Shown here: positions 28,910 through 36,839 of the stretch, piece after piece | Position numbering within the stretch: the first letter of the stretch is position 1 | Layout: every line of letters begins with the position of its first letter | Assembly (NCBI RefSeq): GCF_016773205.1 | Contig: NZ_JAETWB010000005.1 | Coordinates: 62,001-126,000, forward strand | Direction: 5' to 3' | Origin: Belnapia arida | GTDB lineage: Bacteria; Pseudomonadota; Alphaproteobacteria; Acetobacterales; Acetobacteraceae | Length of the DNA stretch: 64,000 nucleotides | Program-made: the position numbers and the translations under genes | The notes under the pieces: model-generated | Database searches by the model: none | The model's input: the letters and a program-made list of their open reading frames with translations, nothing else | Told to the model about the DNA's origin: nothing

Positions 28910-29323
28910 ATGCCGGATGGCGGAATGGGACCGGGACGTTGGCCGCCCAAGGGCCAACCTTCCGCGACCAATGTCCTGGGAGGCCCGCTGCTGCCCTGCT
29001 CCGTCGCGCCGCTCACCGGCTTCTACCGCGATGGCTGCTGCAATACCGGCGTGGAGGATCGCGGCCTTCACACCGTCTGCGTCGAGGCCACGGCGGAGTT
29101 CCTTGCCTTCTCCCGCACCTGCGGCAACGACCTCTCGACGCCGGTGCCGCAATACGGCTTCCCCGGGCTGAAGCCGGGCGACCGCTGGTGCCTCTGCGCC
29201 GCGCGCTGGGAGCAGGCGCGGCAGGCCGGCGTTGCGCCGCGCGTGCTGCTGGAGGCGACGCATGTGGCGACGCTCGAGATCTGCGCGCTGGAGGATCTGA
29301 AGGCGCACGCCGTCTCGGACTGA
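28910..29323 (+). CDS. DUF2237 family protein
   Basis: A 137-aa conserved protein of unknown function. The family pattern is clear: NVLGGPLLPCS, GFYRDGCCNTG, HTVCVEATAEFLAFS, GNDLSTPVPQYGFPGLKPGD, WCLCAARWEQA and a C-terminal ALEDLKAHA. The repeated Cys (CCNTG, WCLC) could bind metal. GGAGG is 7 bases before ATG 28910, preferred to an upstream in-frame ATG at 28868. Its stop is 1 bp from the livF stop on the other strand. Confidence 0.88.
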   Translation: MPDGGMGPGRWPPKGQPSATNVLGGPLLPCSVAPLTGFYRDGCCNTGVEDRGLHTVCVEATAEFLAFSRTCGNDLSTPVPQYGFPGLKPGDRWCLCAARWEQARQAGVAPRVLLEATHVATLEICALEDLKAHAVSD

Positions 29324-29324
29324 C

Positions 29325-30068
29325 CTACAGCCCGAGGTAGACCTGCCGCACCAGGTCGTTGTCGCGCAGCGCCGCGGCGCTCTCGCCCTCGAACTCGATA
29401 TGGCCGTGGACGATGACATAGCCGCGATCGGCGATGCGCACCGCCTGATGGAAATTCTGCTCCGCCATCAGCACGGTGAGGCCGAGCCGCGCCTTCATCT
29501 CGGCGATCATCTCCATTGTCCGCGCCACCAAAATCGGCGCAAGGCCGACCGAAGGTTCGTCCACCAGCAGGATGCGCGGCGCCGACATCAGCGCCCGGCC
29601 GAGCGCCACCATCTGCTGCTCGCCCCCGCTCATGCTGCCGACGAGCTGCGCCCGCCGCTCCGCCAGCCTTGGGAAAAGCTCATAGCAGAGGGCGAGGTTC
29701 TCACCGAGCGCCGCCCGCGCGGTCGCGCGATAGGCGCCGAGCCGCAGGTTCTGCTCGACGCTGAGCCGTGGGAAGAGCCGCCGCCCCTCCGGTACCAGCA
29801 CGATGCCGAGTTCCACCACCTGCTCCGGCGACAGGCCGACCAGCTCCCTCTCCTGGCCCTCGATGCTCGCGCGGATGCGGCCCGCCGTCGCGCGGATCTG
29901 GCCCATGATGCTGCGCATCAGCGTCGTCTTGCCGTTGCCGTTGGTGCCGAGCAGCACCACCGTCTGCCCCGCCGGCACGCTGAGCGAGACGCCCTGCAAC
30001 ACCCGCACCGCGCCGTAGCCGGCATCGAGGCCCGCGATCTCGAGGCTATTGCCGGCCAAGATAGGCAT
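29325..30068 (-). CDS. livF: branched-chain amino acid-type ABC transporter ATP-binding protein LivF
   Basis: A 247-aa ABC ATPase. Walker A is LLGTNGNGKTTLM, the signature is GSMSGGEQQMVALGRAL, Walker B is RILLVDEPSVGLAP, and the switch His lies in LMAEQNFHQAVR. The LivF subfamily marks are VPEGRRLFPRLSVEQNL and the C-terminal VIVHGHIEFEG. It overlaps livG by 23 bp and is the last gene of the operon, energising uptake through LivH-LivM. The neighbouring ring-cleavage dioxygenase suggests an aromatic or related carboxylate rather than an amino acid as ligand. Confidence 0.95.
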   Translation of the reverse strand: MPILAGNSLEIAGLDAGYGAVRVLQGVSLSVPAGQTVVLLGTNGNGKTTLMRSIMGQIRATAGRIRASIEGQERELVGLSPEQVVELGIVLVPEGRRLFPRLSVEQNLRLGAYRATARAALGENLALCYELFPRLAERRAQLVGSMSGGEQQMVALGRALMSAPRILLVDEPSVGLAPILVARTMEMIAEMKARLGLTVLMAEQNFHQAVRIADRGYVIVHGHIEFEGESAAALRDNDLVRQVYLGL

Positions 30069-30750
30069 CTTCCACCTCCCGGAGCGCCAGCACCTCGCGC
30101 GGCACGCCGTCGGCGATCTTGCGGCCGGCGACGAAGACCACCAGCCGCTCGGCGAAGGCCGTCACCGCCCGCATGATGTGCTCGATCATGATGATGGCCG
30201 TGCCCGCCGCGTTCAGCCGGAACAGCAGGGCGAGGATCTGGTCGACCTCGGTATTGGAGAGGCCCGCCATCGCCTCGTCGGCGATGAGCAGCTGGGGGTC
30301 GAGCGCGATGGCCCGCGCTAGCTCCAGCCGGCGCAGCTCCACCTGGGTCAGCTCGCGCGGCAGGCACTCCGCCTTGCCTGCCATCTCCACCTGCTCCAGG
30401 CATTGCATCGCCCGCGCGGTCGCCGAGCCCGCCTGCCCGGCGAAGAGCACCGGCACCCGCACATTCTCGAGCACCGAGAGGCTGCCGAAGGGCTGCGGCA
30501 ACTGGAAGGTCCGCGCCAGGCCAAGCCGCGCCCGCCGATGCGGCTTCAGCCCGTCGAGCGCCTGGCCGTCGAGGCTCACCCGTCCGTCATGCGCCGCGAA
30601 ATCGCCGGAGATGCAGTTGACGAAGGTGGACTTGCCGGAGCCGTTCGGCCCGATCAGCCCCAGCCTCTCCCCGGCACGCAATTCGAGATCGACCGCATGC
30701 AGGGCGGTGAAGCCGCCGAAGCGCTTGCCGACGCCCTCGGCCCTGAGCAG
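30046..30750 (-). CDS. livG: ABC transporter ATP-binding protein LivG
   Basis: ABC ATPase with Walker A LIGPNGSGKSTFVN, the LivG-type ARTFQLPQPFGSLSVLENV stretch, Walker B PQLLIADEAMAGLS and the switch His in IMIEHIMRAV. The first ATG/GTG/TTG (TTG 30681) would remove the A-loop strand and leave Walker A at residue 9, so the protein must start earlier. The only plausible codon after the livM stop is CTG 30750, giving MLRAEGVGKRFGGFTALHAV and 234 aa; this non-standard start is inferred. The signature LPRELTQVELRRLELARAIA has T in place of the usual SGG, a degenerate LSGGQ. It overlaps livF by 23 bp. Confidence 0.88.
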   Translation of the reverse strand: MLRAEGVGKRFGGFTALHAVDLELRAGERLGLIGPNGSGKSTFVNCISGDFAAHDGRVSLDGQALDGLKPHRRARLGLARTFQLPQPFGSLSVLENVRVPVLFAGQAGSATARAMQCLEQVEMAGKAECLPRELTQVELRRLELARAIALDPQLLIADEAMAGLSNTEVDQILALLFRLNAAGTAIIMIEHIMRAVTAFAERLVVFVAGRKIADGVPREVLALREVEDAYLGRQ

Positions 30751-30758
30751 GGCCCCGC

Positions 30759-31742
30759 TTATCGCCGCCGCCTGAACCAGCCGAGGATGCCGCGCGGCGC
30801 CACCGCGACGAAGATCACCAGCATCCAGCCGACGATGAAGAGGTTGAGCGCGGAGGAGATCGTCACCGTCGCCGCCTGCTGCAGGCTGCCGAGCAGCACC
30901 GCGCCGATCACCGGCCCGGCCCAGGTGCCGGCGCCACCAATCAGCGGCATGGCGATGGCATTCACTGCATAGGCCAGGCTGAAGGCGCCCTCCGGGTTGA
31001 GGTAGCCGCTGTAATAGGGCAGCGGCGCGCCAGCGACGGCCATCAGCGCGCCGCAGAGCGCGGTCGCCACCAGCTTGAGCCGCAAGGTCGGCACGCCCAC
31101 CGCCTCGGCCGCGCGCTCATTGTCGCGGATGGCCTGGAGGCCGCGCCCAAGCCGCGTCACCTCCACCGTGCGGGCGATGCCGACAGCGAGCACCGCCAGC
31201 AGCAGCATGACGAGGAACAGGTATTCGCCGTAGCTGGTGAAGGGCGCCACCTCGCGCGGACGCACGATATAGGCGCCGCGCGAGCCGCCGACATAGTCCC
31301 AGTTCACCACCAGGGTCTGCAACACGACGGCGAGGCAGAGCGTGGCGATGGAGAAGTAGACCCCGCGCAGCCGCAGCGTCAGGTAGCCCGTCCCCAGCCC
31401 GAGCAGCGCGCCAACCACGGCGGCCGCAGCGATGCCCGGCAGCAGGTCGAGCCCCGTCGCCTTACGCAGCGCGATCGCGGTGTAGGCTCCGGCCGCCATG
31501 AAGCCGGCTGCGCCGAAATTCACATAGCCCGCGTAGCCGCCGAGGATGTTCCAGGCCGTCGCCAGCACGACATATTGCAGGATGAAGTAGCCGGCGAAGT
31601 AGCCGTAGTCGTTGCCGATCGCCCGGAGTGCGACGAAGACCAGCACGGCGACGCCGACCGCGCCGAGCCAGAAGGGCAGGTGCCGCCGTCCGCCCGCGGC
31701 CATCGCCGGCGCCGGGGCGAGGGGCAGTGAGGCGTCGCTCAT
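30759..31742 (-). CDS. livM: branched-chain amino acid-type ABC transporter permease LivM
   Basis: A 327-aa inner-membrane permease with about 9-10 helices. LivM marks are ATAWNILGGYAGYVNFGAAGFMAAGAY, split here as ATAWNILGGYAGYVNFG and GFMAAGAYTAIALRKATG, then RGVYFSIATLCLA, the cytoplasmic EAA-type loop GRGLQAIRDNERAAEAVGV and the C-terminal GGAGTWAGPVIGAVLLG. ATG 31742 overlaps the livH stop by 4 bp (ATGA). It pairs with LivH to form the channel. Confidence 0.94.
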   Translation of the reverse strand: MSDASLPLAPAPAMAAGGRRHLPFWLGAVGVAVLVFVALRAIGNDYGYFAGYFILQYVVLATAWNILGGYAGYVNFGAAGFMAAGAYTAIALRKATGLDLLPGIAAAAVVGALLGLGTGYLTLRLRGVYFSIATLCLAVVLQTLVVNWDYVGGSRGAYIVRPREVAPFTSYGEYLFLVMLLLAVLAVGIARTVEVTRLGRGLQAIRDNERAAEAVGVPTLRLKLVATALCGALMAVAGAPLPYYSGYLNPEGAFSLAYAVNAIAMPLIGGAGTWAGPVIGAVLLGSLQQAATVTISSALNLFIVGWMLVIFVAVAPRGILGWFRRRR

Positions 31743-32620
31743 GCCAGCTTCCCGAACAGGCCCTGCGGCCGCACCGCCAGCACCAGCAGCAGCCAGCCGA
31801 AGGCGACCGCCGGCGACCAGGACGGGCCGTAGAAGCTCGCCGTCACGTTCTCGACCACGCCGAAGAGGAAGGCAGCGAGGATACAGCCCGGCAAACTCCC
31901 CATCCCGCCCATGATGCAGACTGCGAAGACGCGGCCGATGAAGACCTGGCCGGAGGATGGCTCCACCGGCTGCACCACCACCAGCGCCCCGCCCGCGATG
32001 GCGGCCAGCGCCACCGAGAGGCCGAAGGCCAGCCGCTTGATCCGCACCGGGTCCACCGCCATCAGCCGCAGCGCCTCGGCATCCTGCGCCACGGCGGAGA
32101 TGGCAAGCCCGGTGAAGCTGCGGCGAAGGAAGACCCACAGCGCCCCGATCGCCGCCATCGCCAGCAGCGCCGGCGCCAGCATCCGCAGCGGGATGTCGAT
32201 CTCGCCGATGCGCCAGGTGACGAAGGCATAGGGCGGGTCGAGGAAGCGCTGCTCCGGCCCGAAGGCCATCACCAGCCCGACCTCGATGATGAACATCACC
32301 CCGAAGAAGAAGGCGAGGCCCTGCAACGCCTCGTCGCCGCGCCGCTCGAAGAAGTGGTGGTAGAAGGTGTAGATGGCGACGCCCAGGACGTAGAAAGGCA
32401 CCGCCAGCAGCACGGCGGCCAGCAGCGGGTCGATCCCGAGCGCGGTGCCGACCAGCACGACGAGGAAGCCGCCCGCCACCATCAGCGCCGGATGCGCGAT
32501 GTTGACGATGTCGAGCATGCCGAAGGACACCGCGAGCCCCGCCGCCGCTGCGGCATAGAGCCCGCCCAGCAGCAGGCCGGAGACGATGCCGTTCAGCAGG
32601 AGGGCAAGATCGCCGTCCAT
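31739..32620 (-). CDS. livH: branched-chain amino acid-type ABC transporter permease LivH
   Basis: A 293-aa inner-membrane permease with about 8 helices. Family marks are LLNGIVSGLLLGGLYAAAA at the N-terminus, MLDIVNIAHPALMVAGGF, the loop ISAVAQDAEALRLMAVDP and a C-terminal GGMGSLPGCILAAFLFG then RPQGLFGK. It starts 8 bp after the livK stop and overlaps livM by 4 bp, so it is co-translated with its partner. Confidence 0.94.
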   Translation of the reverse strand: MDGDLALLLNGIVSGLLLGGLYAAAAAGLAVSFGMLDIVNIAHPALMVAGGFLVVLVGTALGIDPLLAAVLLAVPFYVLGVAIYTFYHHFFERRGDEALQGLAFFFGVMFIIEVGLVMAFGPEQRFLDPPYAFVTWRIGEIDIPLRMLAPALLAMAAIGALWVFLRRSFTGLAISAVAQDAEALRLMAVDPVRIKRLAFGLSVALAAIAGGALVVVQPVEPSSGQVFIGRVFAVCIMGGMGSLPGCILAAFLFGVVENVTASFYGPSWSPAVAFGWLLLVLAVRPQGLFGKLA

Positions 32621-32627
32621 TGGCCGT

Positions 32628-33890
32628 TCAGGCCGGGGCGCCGTAGGGGATGCGCAGCTCGCCGGACTTCAGGCTCTCCGGGAAGAGGATGACCTTGGCG
32701 CCGGGCTTCTTGTACTTCTCGAGGTCGCCGTCGCGGATGCCCTGGAACTGCACCAGCAGGTTGCGCGGCTCCGCCCATTCGCCGTGCGCGCCGAAGCGGA
32801 TGTCGCCGACGACGGTGTTGAAGATGCTGGCGTGCATGTCCCCGGCCAGCGCCGCCTGGTCCAGCTTCCCGACGCGGTTCAGCGCCTGCTCCACCACCTG
32901 CATCTGCGCATAGGCATAGGGCTGCAGGTAGTTGCCGAGCACGTCCACCTGCTCCTGCACGGCGCGCGCCCGGTACTTCTCCTGGAAGGCGCGGATGCCG
33001 GGGAAGTCCATCGTCGGCTCCGGCGAGTAGATGTCCCAGGTCACCAGGTTGTTCAGGATGGGGCCGAGCTGCGCCTGCACCGCCGCGATCTGCGGCCCGA
33101 TCATGCCGCCGCCGAACATCTGCGCGGTGATCCGCAACTCGCTGGCCGCGCGCAGGATGCCGTTGGAATCCGGCGGGTAGGAGCCGATGAAGATCAGGTC
33201 CGGTCGCGCCGCCTGGATGGAGCGCAGGGTCGGCGTGAAGTCGACCGTCGTCGGCGGGTAGGAGCGGTCATAGACGATGCGCAACCCGCGCTGCTTCGAG
33301 AGGTAGCGCGCGCTCTCGGCCGCCTTCTGGGCGAATTCGTTGTCCACGGCGAGGATGGCGATGGTCCGCGGCGGCGTCGGCAGCCTGGCGGCGACGTCGA
33401 GGAAGCCCTTGGCATAATTGGCGCGGATGTCGTCGCCAGTGACGTTCATGTTGAAGTAGCGGTCGTACTTGAACGCCTCGTTCACCCCGGCCCCGAGCAG
33501 CGTGACGTAGCACATGTTGCGCTGCATCACGACGGGCATGGAGGGCGCGATCATCACCGTCGCATAGGAAGAGGTGACCATGTCGACCCGGTCGACATCG
33601 AGCAGCTTCGTGTAGAGGCCGGGCACGTTCGCCGGGCTGCTCTGGTCGTCGTAGTAGACCAGCTCGACGGGGCGGCCGAGGATGCCACCGCGGGCGTTCA
33701 CGTCCTCCTGCCAGATCCTGTGCGCGAGGAGGGAGGAGCGGCCGTTTGGCGCCAGCCCGCCCGAAAGCGACATGGAATAGCCGATGCGGAGCGGGTTGGA
33801 ACCCTGGGCGAAGGAGAGGCCCGGCGCCGCCGCCAGCACGGTCGCCCCGGCCGCAAGCCGGCCGAGCGCCCGCCTCGTCATCCTGGTCAT
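32628..33890 (-). CDS. ABC transporter substrate-binding protein (LivK type)
   Basis: A 420-aa periplasmic-binding protein. It opens with MTRMTRRALGRLAAGAT, whose double Arg followed by a hydrophobic run and AQG suggests Tat or Sec export with cleavage near residue 29. The mature protein has the type I fold pattern LRIGYSMSLSGGLAPNG, VELVYYDDQSSPANV, DMVTSSYATVMIAPSMPV and PDLIFIGSYPPDSNGIL. GGAGGAC lies about 9 bases before ATG 33890. It follows the dioxygenase gene by 32 bp and leads the four transport genes. Relatives bind amino acids, amides or aromatic acids. Confidence 0.92.
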   Translation of the reverse strand: MTRMTRRALGRLAAGATVLAAAPGLSFAQGSNPLRIGYSMSLSGGLAPNGRSSLLAHRIWQEDVNARGGILGRPVELVYYDDQSSPANVPGLYTKLLDVDRVDMVTSSYATVMIAPSMPVVMQRNMCYVTLLGAGVNEAFKYDRYFNMNVTGDDIRANYAKGFLDVAARLPTPPRTIAILAVDNEFAQKAAESARYLSKQRGLRIVYDRSYPPTTVDFTPTLRSIQAARPDLIFIGSYPPDSNGILRAASELRITAQMFGGGMIGPQIAAVQAQLGPILNNLVTWDIYSPEPTMDFPGIRAFQEKYRARAVQEQVDVLGNYLQPYAYAQMQVVEQALNRVGKLDQAALAGDMHASIFNTVVGDIRFGAHGEWAEPRNLLVQFQGIRDGDLEKYKKPGAKVILFPESLKSGELRIPYGAPA

Positions 33891-33922
33891 TGTTGTTGTC
33901 CTCCCCGAAACCCCTGCCGCGG

Positions 33923-34837
33923 CTATTCCGCCGCTGGCATCAGCTTTGATGGATCAGAGCCTACCCTCCCGCCGCCATCCCCGGCGCCGAGGCGCGAGAG
34001 GCGGAAATCGTATTGCACGGCCGGCAGGTCCGCCCGCGGCGCGCCGGGCAGGCCCATCGCCTCCCGCACCACCAGCGAGTGGGAGACGCCGAAGACGGTG
34101 TCGCTGTCGATATTGGGGTCGTCGCCGAAATAGAGCGCCGTCACCAGCTCGCGGTGCCCCGGCACGGCGACGAGGATGTGGATATGCGCTGGCCGCATCC
34201 CATGCCGGTTTTGCTGCTTGACGAACTTGCCGACCGGCCCGTCCAGCGGGATGCTGTAGCCGATCGGCTTCACCGTGCGCATGTGGAAGCGCCCCTCGGC
34301 ATCGGCGCGGAAGCGGCCGCGCATGTCCATCACCGTCGCGTCGCCCGCCTGCAGGTCGTAGAGTCCCGCGGCATTGGTCTGCCAGATGTCGATCTCGGCG
34401 CCCGGCAGCGGCCGGCCCTCGCTATCCGTCACCCGGCCGAAGATGACGATCTCCGTCCCACCCGTGTCGTGCACGGCGATGCTTTCGCCGAGCGCGAATT
34501 CCGGCGCCTGCTCGCGGAAGAAGGGGCCGAGCAGGCTGGTCTCCGTCCCCGCCGCCTCGCGCCCCTCGGCATCGTGCATGAGATTGACGAGGCGCGAGAG
34601 GCCGAGCACGTCGGAAAGCAGAATGTACTCCTGCCGAAAGGGCGTGCAGGCTTGGCCGACCGCGGTGAGGAAGGCGATGCCCGCCAGCCATTCATCCGGC
34701 TTGAGGTTCACCTCCTGGGCAAAGGCGTGGAGGTGGCGGGTCGCCGCAGCCATGATCTCCCGCAACCGGGGGTCGGGCGTCGCCGCCATCTGTGCCAGTG
34801 CCTCGCGGGTGACGCTCTCGCGGTCGAGATCGGCCAT
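33923..34837 (-). CDS. intradiol ring-cleavage dioxygenase (catechol/hydroxyquinol 1,2-dioxygenase type)
   Basis: A 304-aa non-haem Fe(III) dioxygenase that opens catechol- or hydroxyquinol-type rings between the hydroxyls. The four iron ligands can be placed: Tyr in AGLYDLQ (about 160), Tyr in IGYSIP (about 194), and two His in RHGMRPAHIH (about 212-219). The N-terminal helical dimerisation domain and LLGPFFREQAPE motif fit the catechol/hydroxyquinol subgroup; length is typical. GGAGGAGGG precedes ATG 34837. It sits between a cupin and livK in the same operon, suggesting uptake followed by ring cleavage. Confidence 0.92.
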   Translation of the reverse strand: MADLDRESVTREALAQMAATPDPRLREIMAAATRHLHAFAQEVNLKPDEWLAGIAFLTAVGQACTPFRQEYILLSDVLGLSRLVNLMHDAEGREAAGTETSLLGPFFREQAPEFALGESIAVHDTGGTEIVIFGRVTDSEGRPLPGAEIDIWQTNAAGLYDLQAGDATVMDMRGRFRADAEGRFHMRTVKPIGYSIPLDGPVGKFVKQQNRHGMRPAHIHILVAVPGHRELVTALYFGDDPNIDSDTVFGVSHSLVVREAMGLPGAPRADLPAVQYDFRLSRLGAGDGGGRVGSDPSKLMPAAE

Positions 34838-34905
34838 GGCGCCCTCCTCCCTTGTCCCTGGCAGCGAGGATGCTCGTTCCGCCCTGCGGCGGTCAATCCT
34901 CCGGG

Positions 34906-35325
34906 TCAGTCCCTTTGCGGCGGGTCGCAGGCCCGGGTCGCCATGTCGCCGGGGATGGAGAGCTCGAGGATCTCCACGTCGTCGGAGGTGGCGATCTCGT
35001 TGTGCTTCATCCCGCCGGGAATGAGGATGGCATCGCCCAGCTCGGCGCGGGTGCGGGTGCCGTCCTCGAATTCCAGTTCCACCCAGCCCTTCAGGACGTA
35101 GATGAACTGCGCCTCGCACTCATGGGTGTGCCAGCCGGTCGGCTCGGTCATGCCGGTGATGGCTTCCATCACCTGGGCACGGAGCTTGCCGCCGGTGGCC
35201 GCCTGGACGCCGAGGTCGCGGTAGCGGAAGAATTTGCGCCGGCCCTTTACGAAGGGCTGCTCCTCCTTCTTCGCAACGGTGAGCCTGATCTCCGGGCGCG
35301 AGGCGCCCGCGACGGTGCCGTCCAT
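34906..35325 (-). CDS. cupin-domain protein, first gene of the liv/dioxygenase operon
   Basis: A 139-aa cupin. Motif 1 is GWHTHECEAQFIYVLKGWVEL (metal ligands His, His, Glu; written in part as HTHECEAQFIYVLKG) and motif 2 is GDAILIPGGMKHNEIA with the final His. Similar small cupins stand next to aromatic-ring dioxygenases and may be auxiliary enzymes or binding proteins. GGAGGAGA lies 8 bases before ATG 35325. The gene is first in the minus-strand run through to livF, 68 bp before the dioxygenase start. Confidence 0.87.
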   Translation of the reverse strand: MDGTVAGASRPEIRLTVAKKEEQPFVKGRRKFFRYRDLGVQAATGGKLRAQVMEAITGMTEPTGWHTHECEAQFIYVLKGWVELEFEDGTRTRAELGDAILIPGGMKHNEIATSDDVEILELSIPGDMATRACDPPQRD

Positions 35326-35404
35326 GGACTTATTCTCCTCCGGTATTGCGAGAAGGCTACACCCGGCCGGGCTGCGGACAAGCATGATATTCCGCCGCAA
35401 GCGT

Positions 35405-35418
35405 GTACGGCGCCGTAC
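35405..35418. promoter_or_regulatory. 14-bp palindrome upstream of the cupin/dioxygenase/liv operon
   Basis: GTACGGCGCCGTAC is a perfect palindrome 80 bp upstream of the first gene of the minus-strand operon and 123 bp before the GH1-like gene on the plus strand. Its position suits an operator for one or both. No regulator gene is adjacent, so the binding protein is unknown. Confidence 0.5.
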
Positions 35419-35540
35419 CATGTGAAGACCTTACCCCACCGACAGGAACTTCGTCTTCCCGCGCCGCGATTGGGAAGGATCGACCGGGAGCATGACGGCA
35501 TGGCGGAATTACGGACGCAACGGCAACGGAACGGTCGCGC

Positions 35541-36839
35541 ATGACGGTGGCGCTTTGGGGGGGCCTCGAATGCAGCGTCCTCCGCTCCGCCTGCGGCTGG
35601 CGCGACCAGATCCGGGAAACCGGGCATCACGACCGCATCGCCGATCTCGAGGCCATAGCCGGCCTCGGCATCCGTCAACTCCGCTACACCGTCTCCTGGG
35701 AACGGGTGGCGCCGGACAGCCCGCTGGATTGCGACTGGGCCTGGCATGACGAGCGGCTGGCCGAGCTGCGCCGGCTCGGCATCGCGCCCATCATCGGCAT
35801 CGTCCATCACGGCAGCGGGCCGGCCCGCACCGGGCTCGACGATCCGCGCTTCCCTGTCCTGCTGGCGGAATTCGCCGGCCGCGTCGCGCGCCGCTACCCC
35901 TGGATCACCGACTGGACGCCGGTGAACGAGCCGCTGACCACCGCACGCTTCTCCGGCCTCTACGGCCACTGGTCCCCCTTCGGCACCGGCGAGGCCAGCT
36001 TCCTCCGCATCCTGGCGAATGAATGCCATGGCGTGCTGCTGTCGATGCAGGCGATCCGCGCCGCCATCCCCAATGCGCGGCTCGTGCAGACCGAGGATAT
36101 CGGCCACACCTTTTCCACGCCGCTGCTGGCCTACCAGGCGCGCTACGAGAATGCCCGGCGCTGGCTGAGCCTCGACCTGCTGTGCGGCCGCGTCGGGCGC
36201 GACCATCCCTGGCACGGCAAGCTGCTGGCCGCCGGCGTGCCGGAGGCGCTGCTGGAGAATCTCGCAGCCGGCATCCCGGAGCCGATGCTGCTCGGCCTCA
36301 ACTACTACATTACCAGCGAGCGGTTCCTCGACCAGCGGCTCGGCCTCTATCCGCCCGGGACGCATGGCGGCAACGGCCGCCACCGCTATGCCGACACCGA
36401 GGCCGTGCGGGTGCCGATGCCGCCCGGCAGCACCGGCTGGCTGCCGCGCCTGCGCGAGGCCTGGCAGCGCTATCCCGGCCTGCCGCTCGCCGTCACCGAG
36501 GTGCATATCGGCTGCACGGAGGACGAGCAGCTCCGCTGGCTCGCCGGATGTTGGGCCGCGGTGGCAGCGCTCCGCGTCGAGGGCGCCCCCTTCGAGGCCG
36601 TGACGCCCTGGGCGCTGTTCGGCGCCGTCGACTGGTGCAGCCTGCTGGCCCGCCGCGAGGGGCGCTACGAGGCGGGCGCCTTCGACATCCGCGCGCCCGG
36701 CGGCCCGCGCCCGACCCTGCTGGCCGAAGGCATTGCCACCCTCGGCCACCGTGGTCGCATCGACCATCCCTTGCTGGACTCGCCCGGCTGGTGGGCACTG
36801 GAGGAACGCGTGCATCCCGAGCTGCGGCAAGCCGGGTGA
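35541..36839 (+). CDS. glycoside hydrolase family 1-like protein
   Basis: A 432-aa TIM-barrel protein resembling GH1 beta-glycosidases. QLRYTVSWERVAPD matches the family N-terminal strand, the acid/base Glu lies in TPVNEPLTTARFSG (about 130) and the nucleophile Glu in LAVTEVHIG (about 320). The usual [LF]xTENG nucleophile motif is replaced by VTEVHIG, and the classical QIEGA start is missing, so it is a divergent branch, similar to the GH1-like domain found fused to RmlD reductases in some proteobacteria. No RmlD domain is present here. Its TGA overlaps the GTG of the MFS gene. Confidence 0.8.
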   Translation: MTVALWGGLECSVLRSACGWRDQIRETGHHDRIADLEAIAGLGIRQLRYTVSWERVAPDSPLDCDWAWHDERLAELRRLGIAPIIGIVHHGSGPARTGLDDPRFPVLLAEFAGRVARRYPWITDWTPVNEPLTTARFSGLYGHWSPFGTGEASFLRILANECHGVLLSMQAIRAAIPNARLVQTEDIGHTFSTPLLAYQARYENARRWLSLDLLCGRVGRDHPWHGKLLAAGVPEALLENLAAGIPEPMLLGLNYYITSERFLDQRLGLYPPGTHGGNGRHRYADTEAVRVPMPPGSTGWLPRLREAWQRYPGLPLAVTEVHIGCTEDEQLRWLAGCWAAVAALRVEGAPFEAVTPWALFGAVDWCSLLARREGRYEAGAFDIRAPGGPRPTLLAEGIATLGHRGRIDHPLLDSPGWWALEERVHPELRQAG

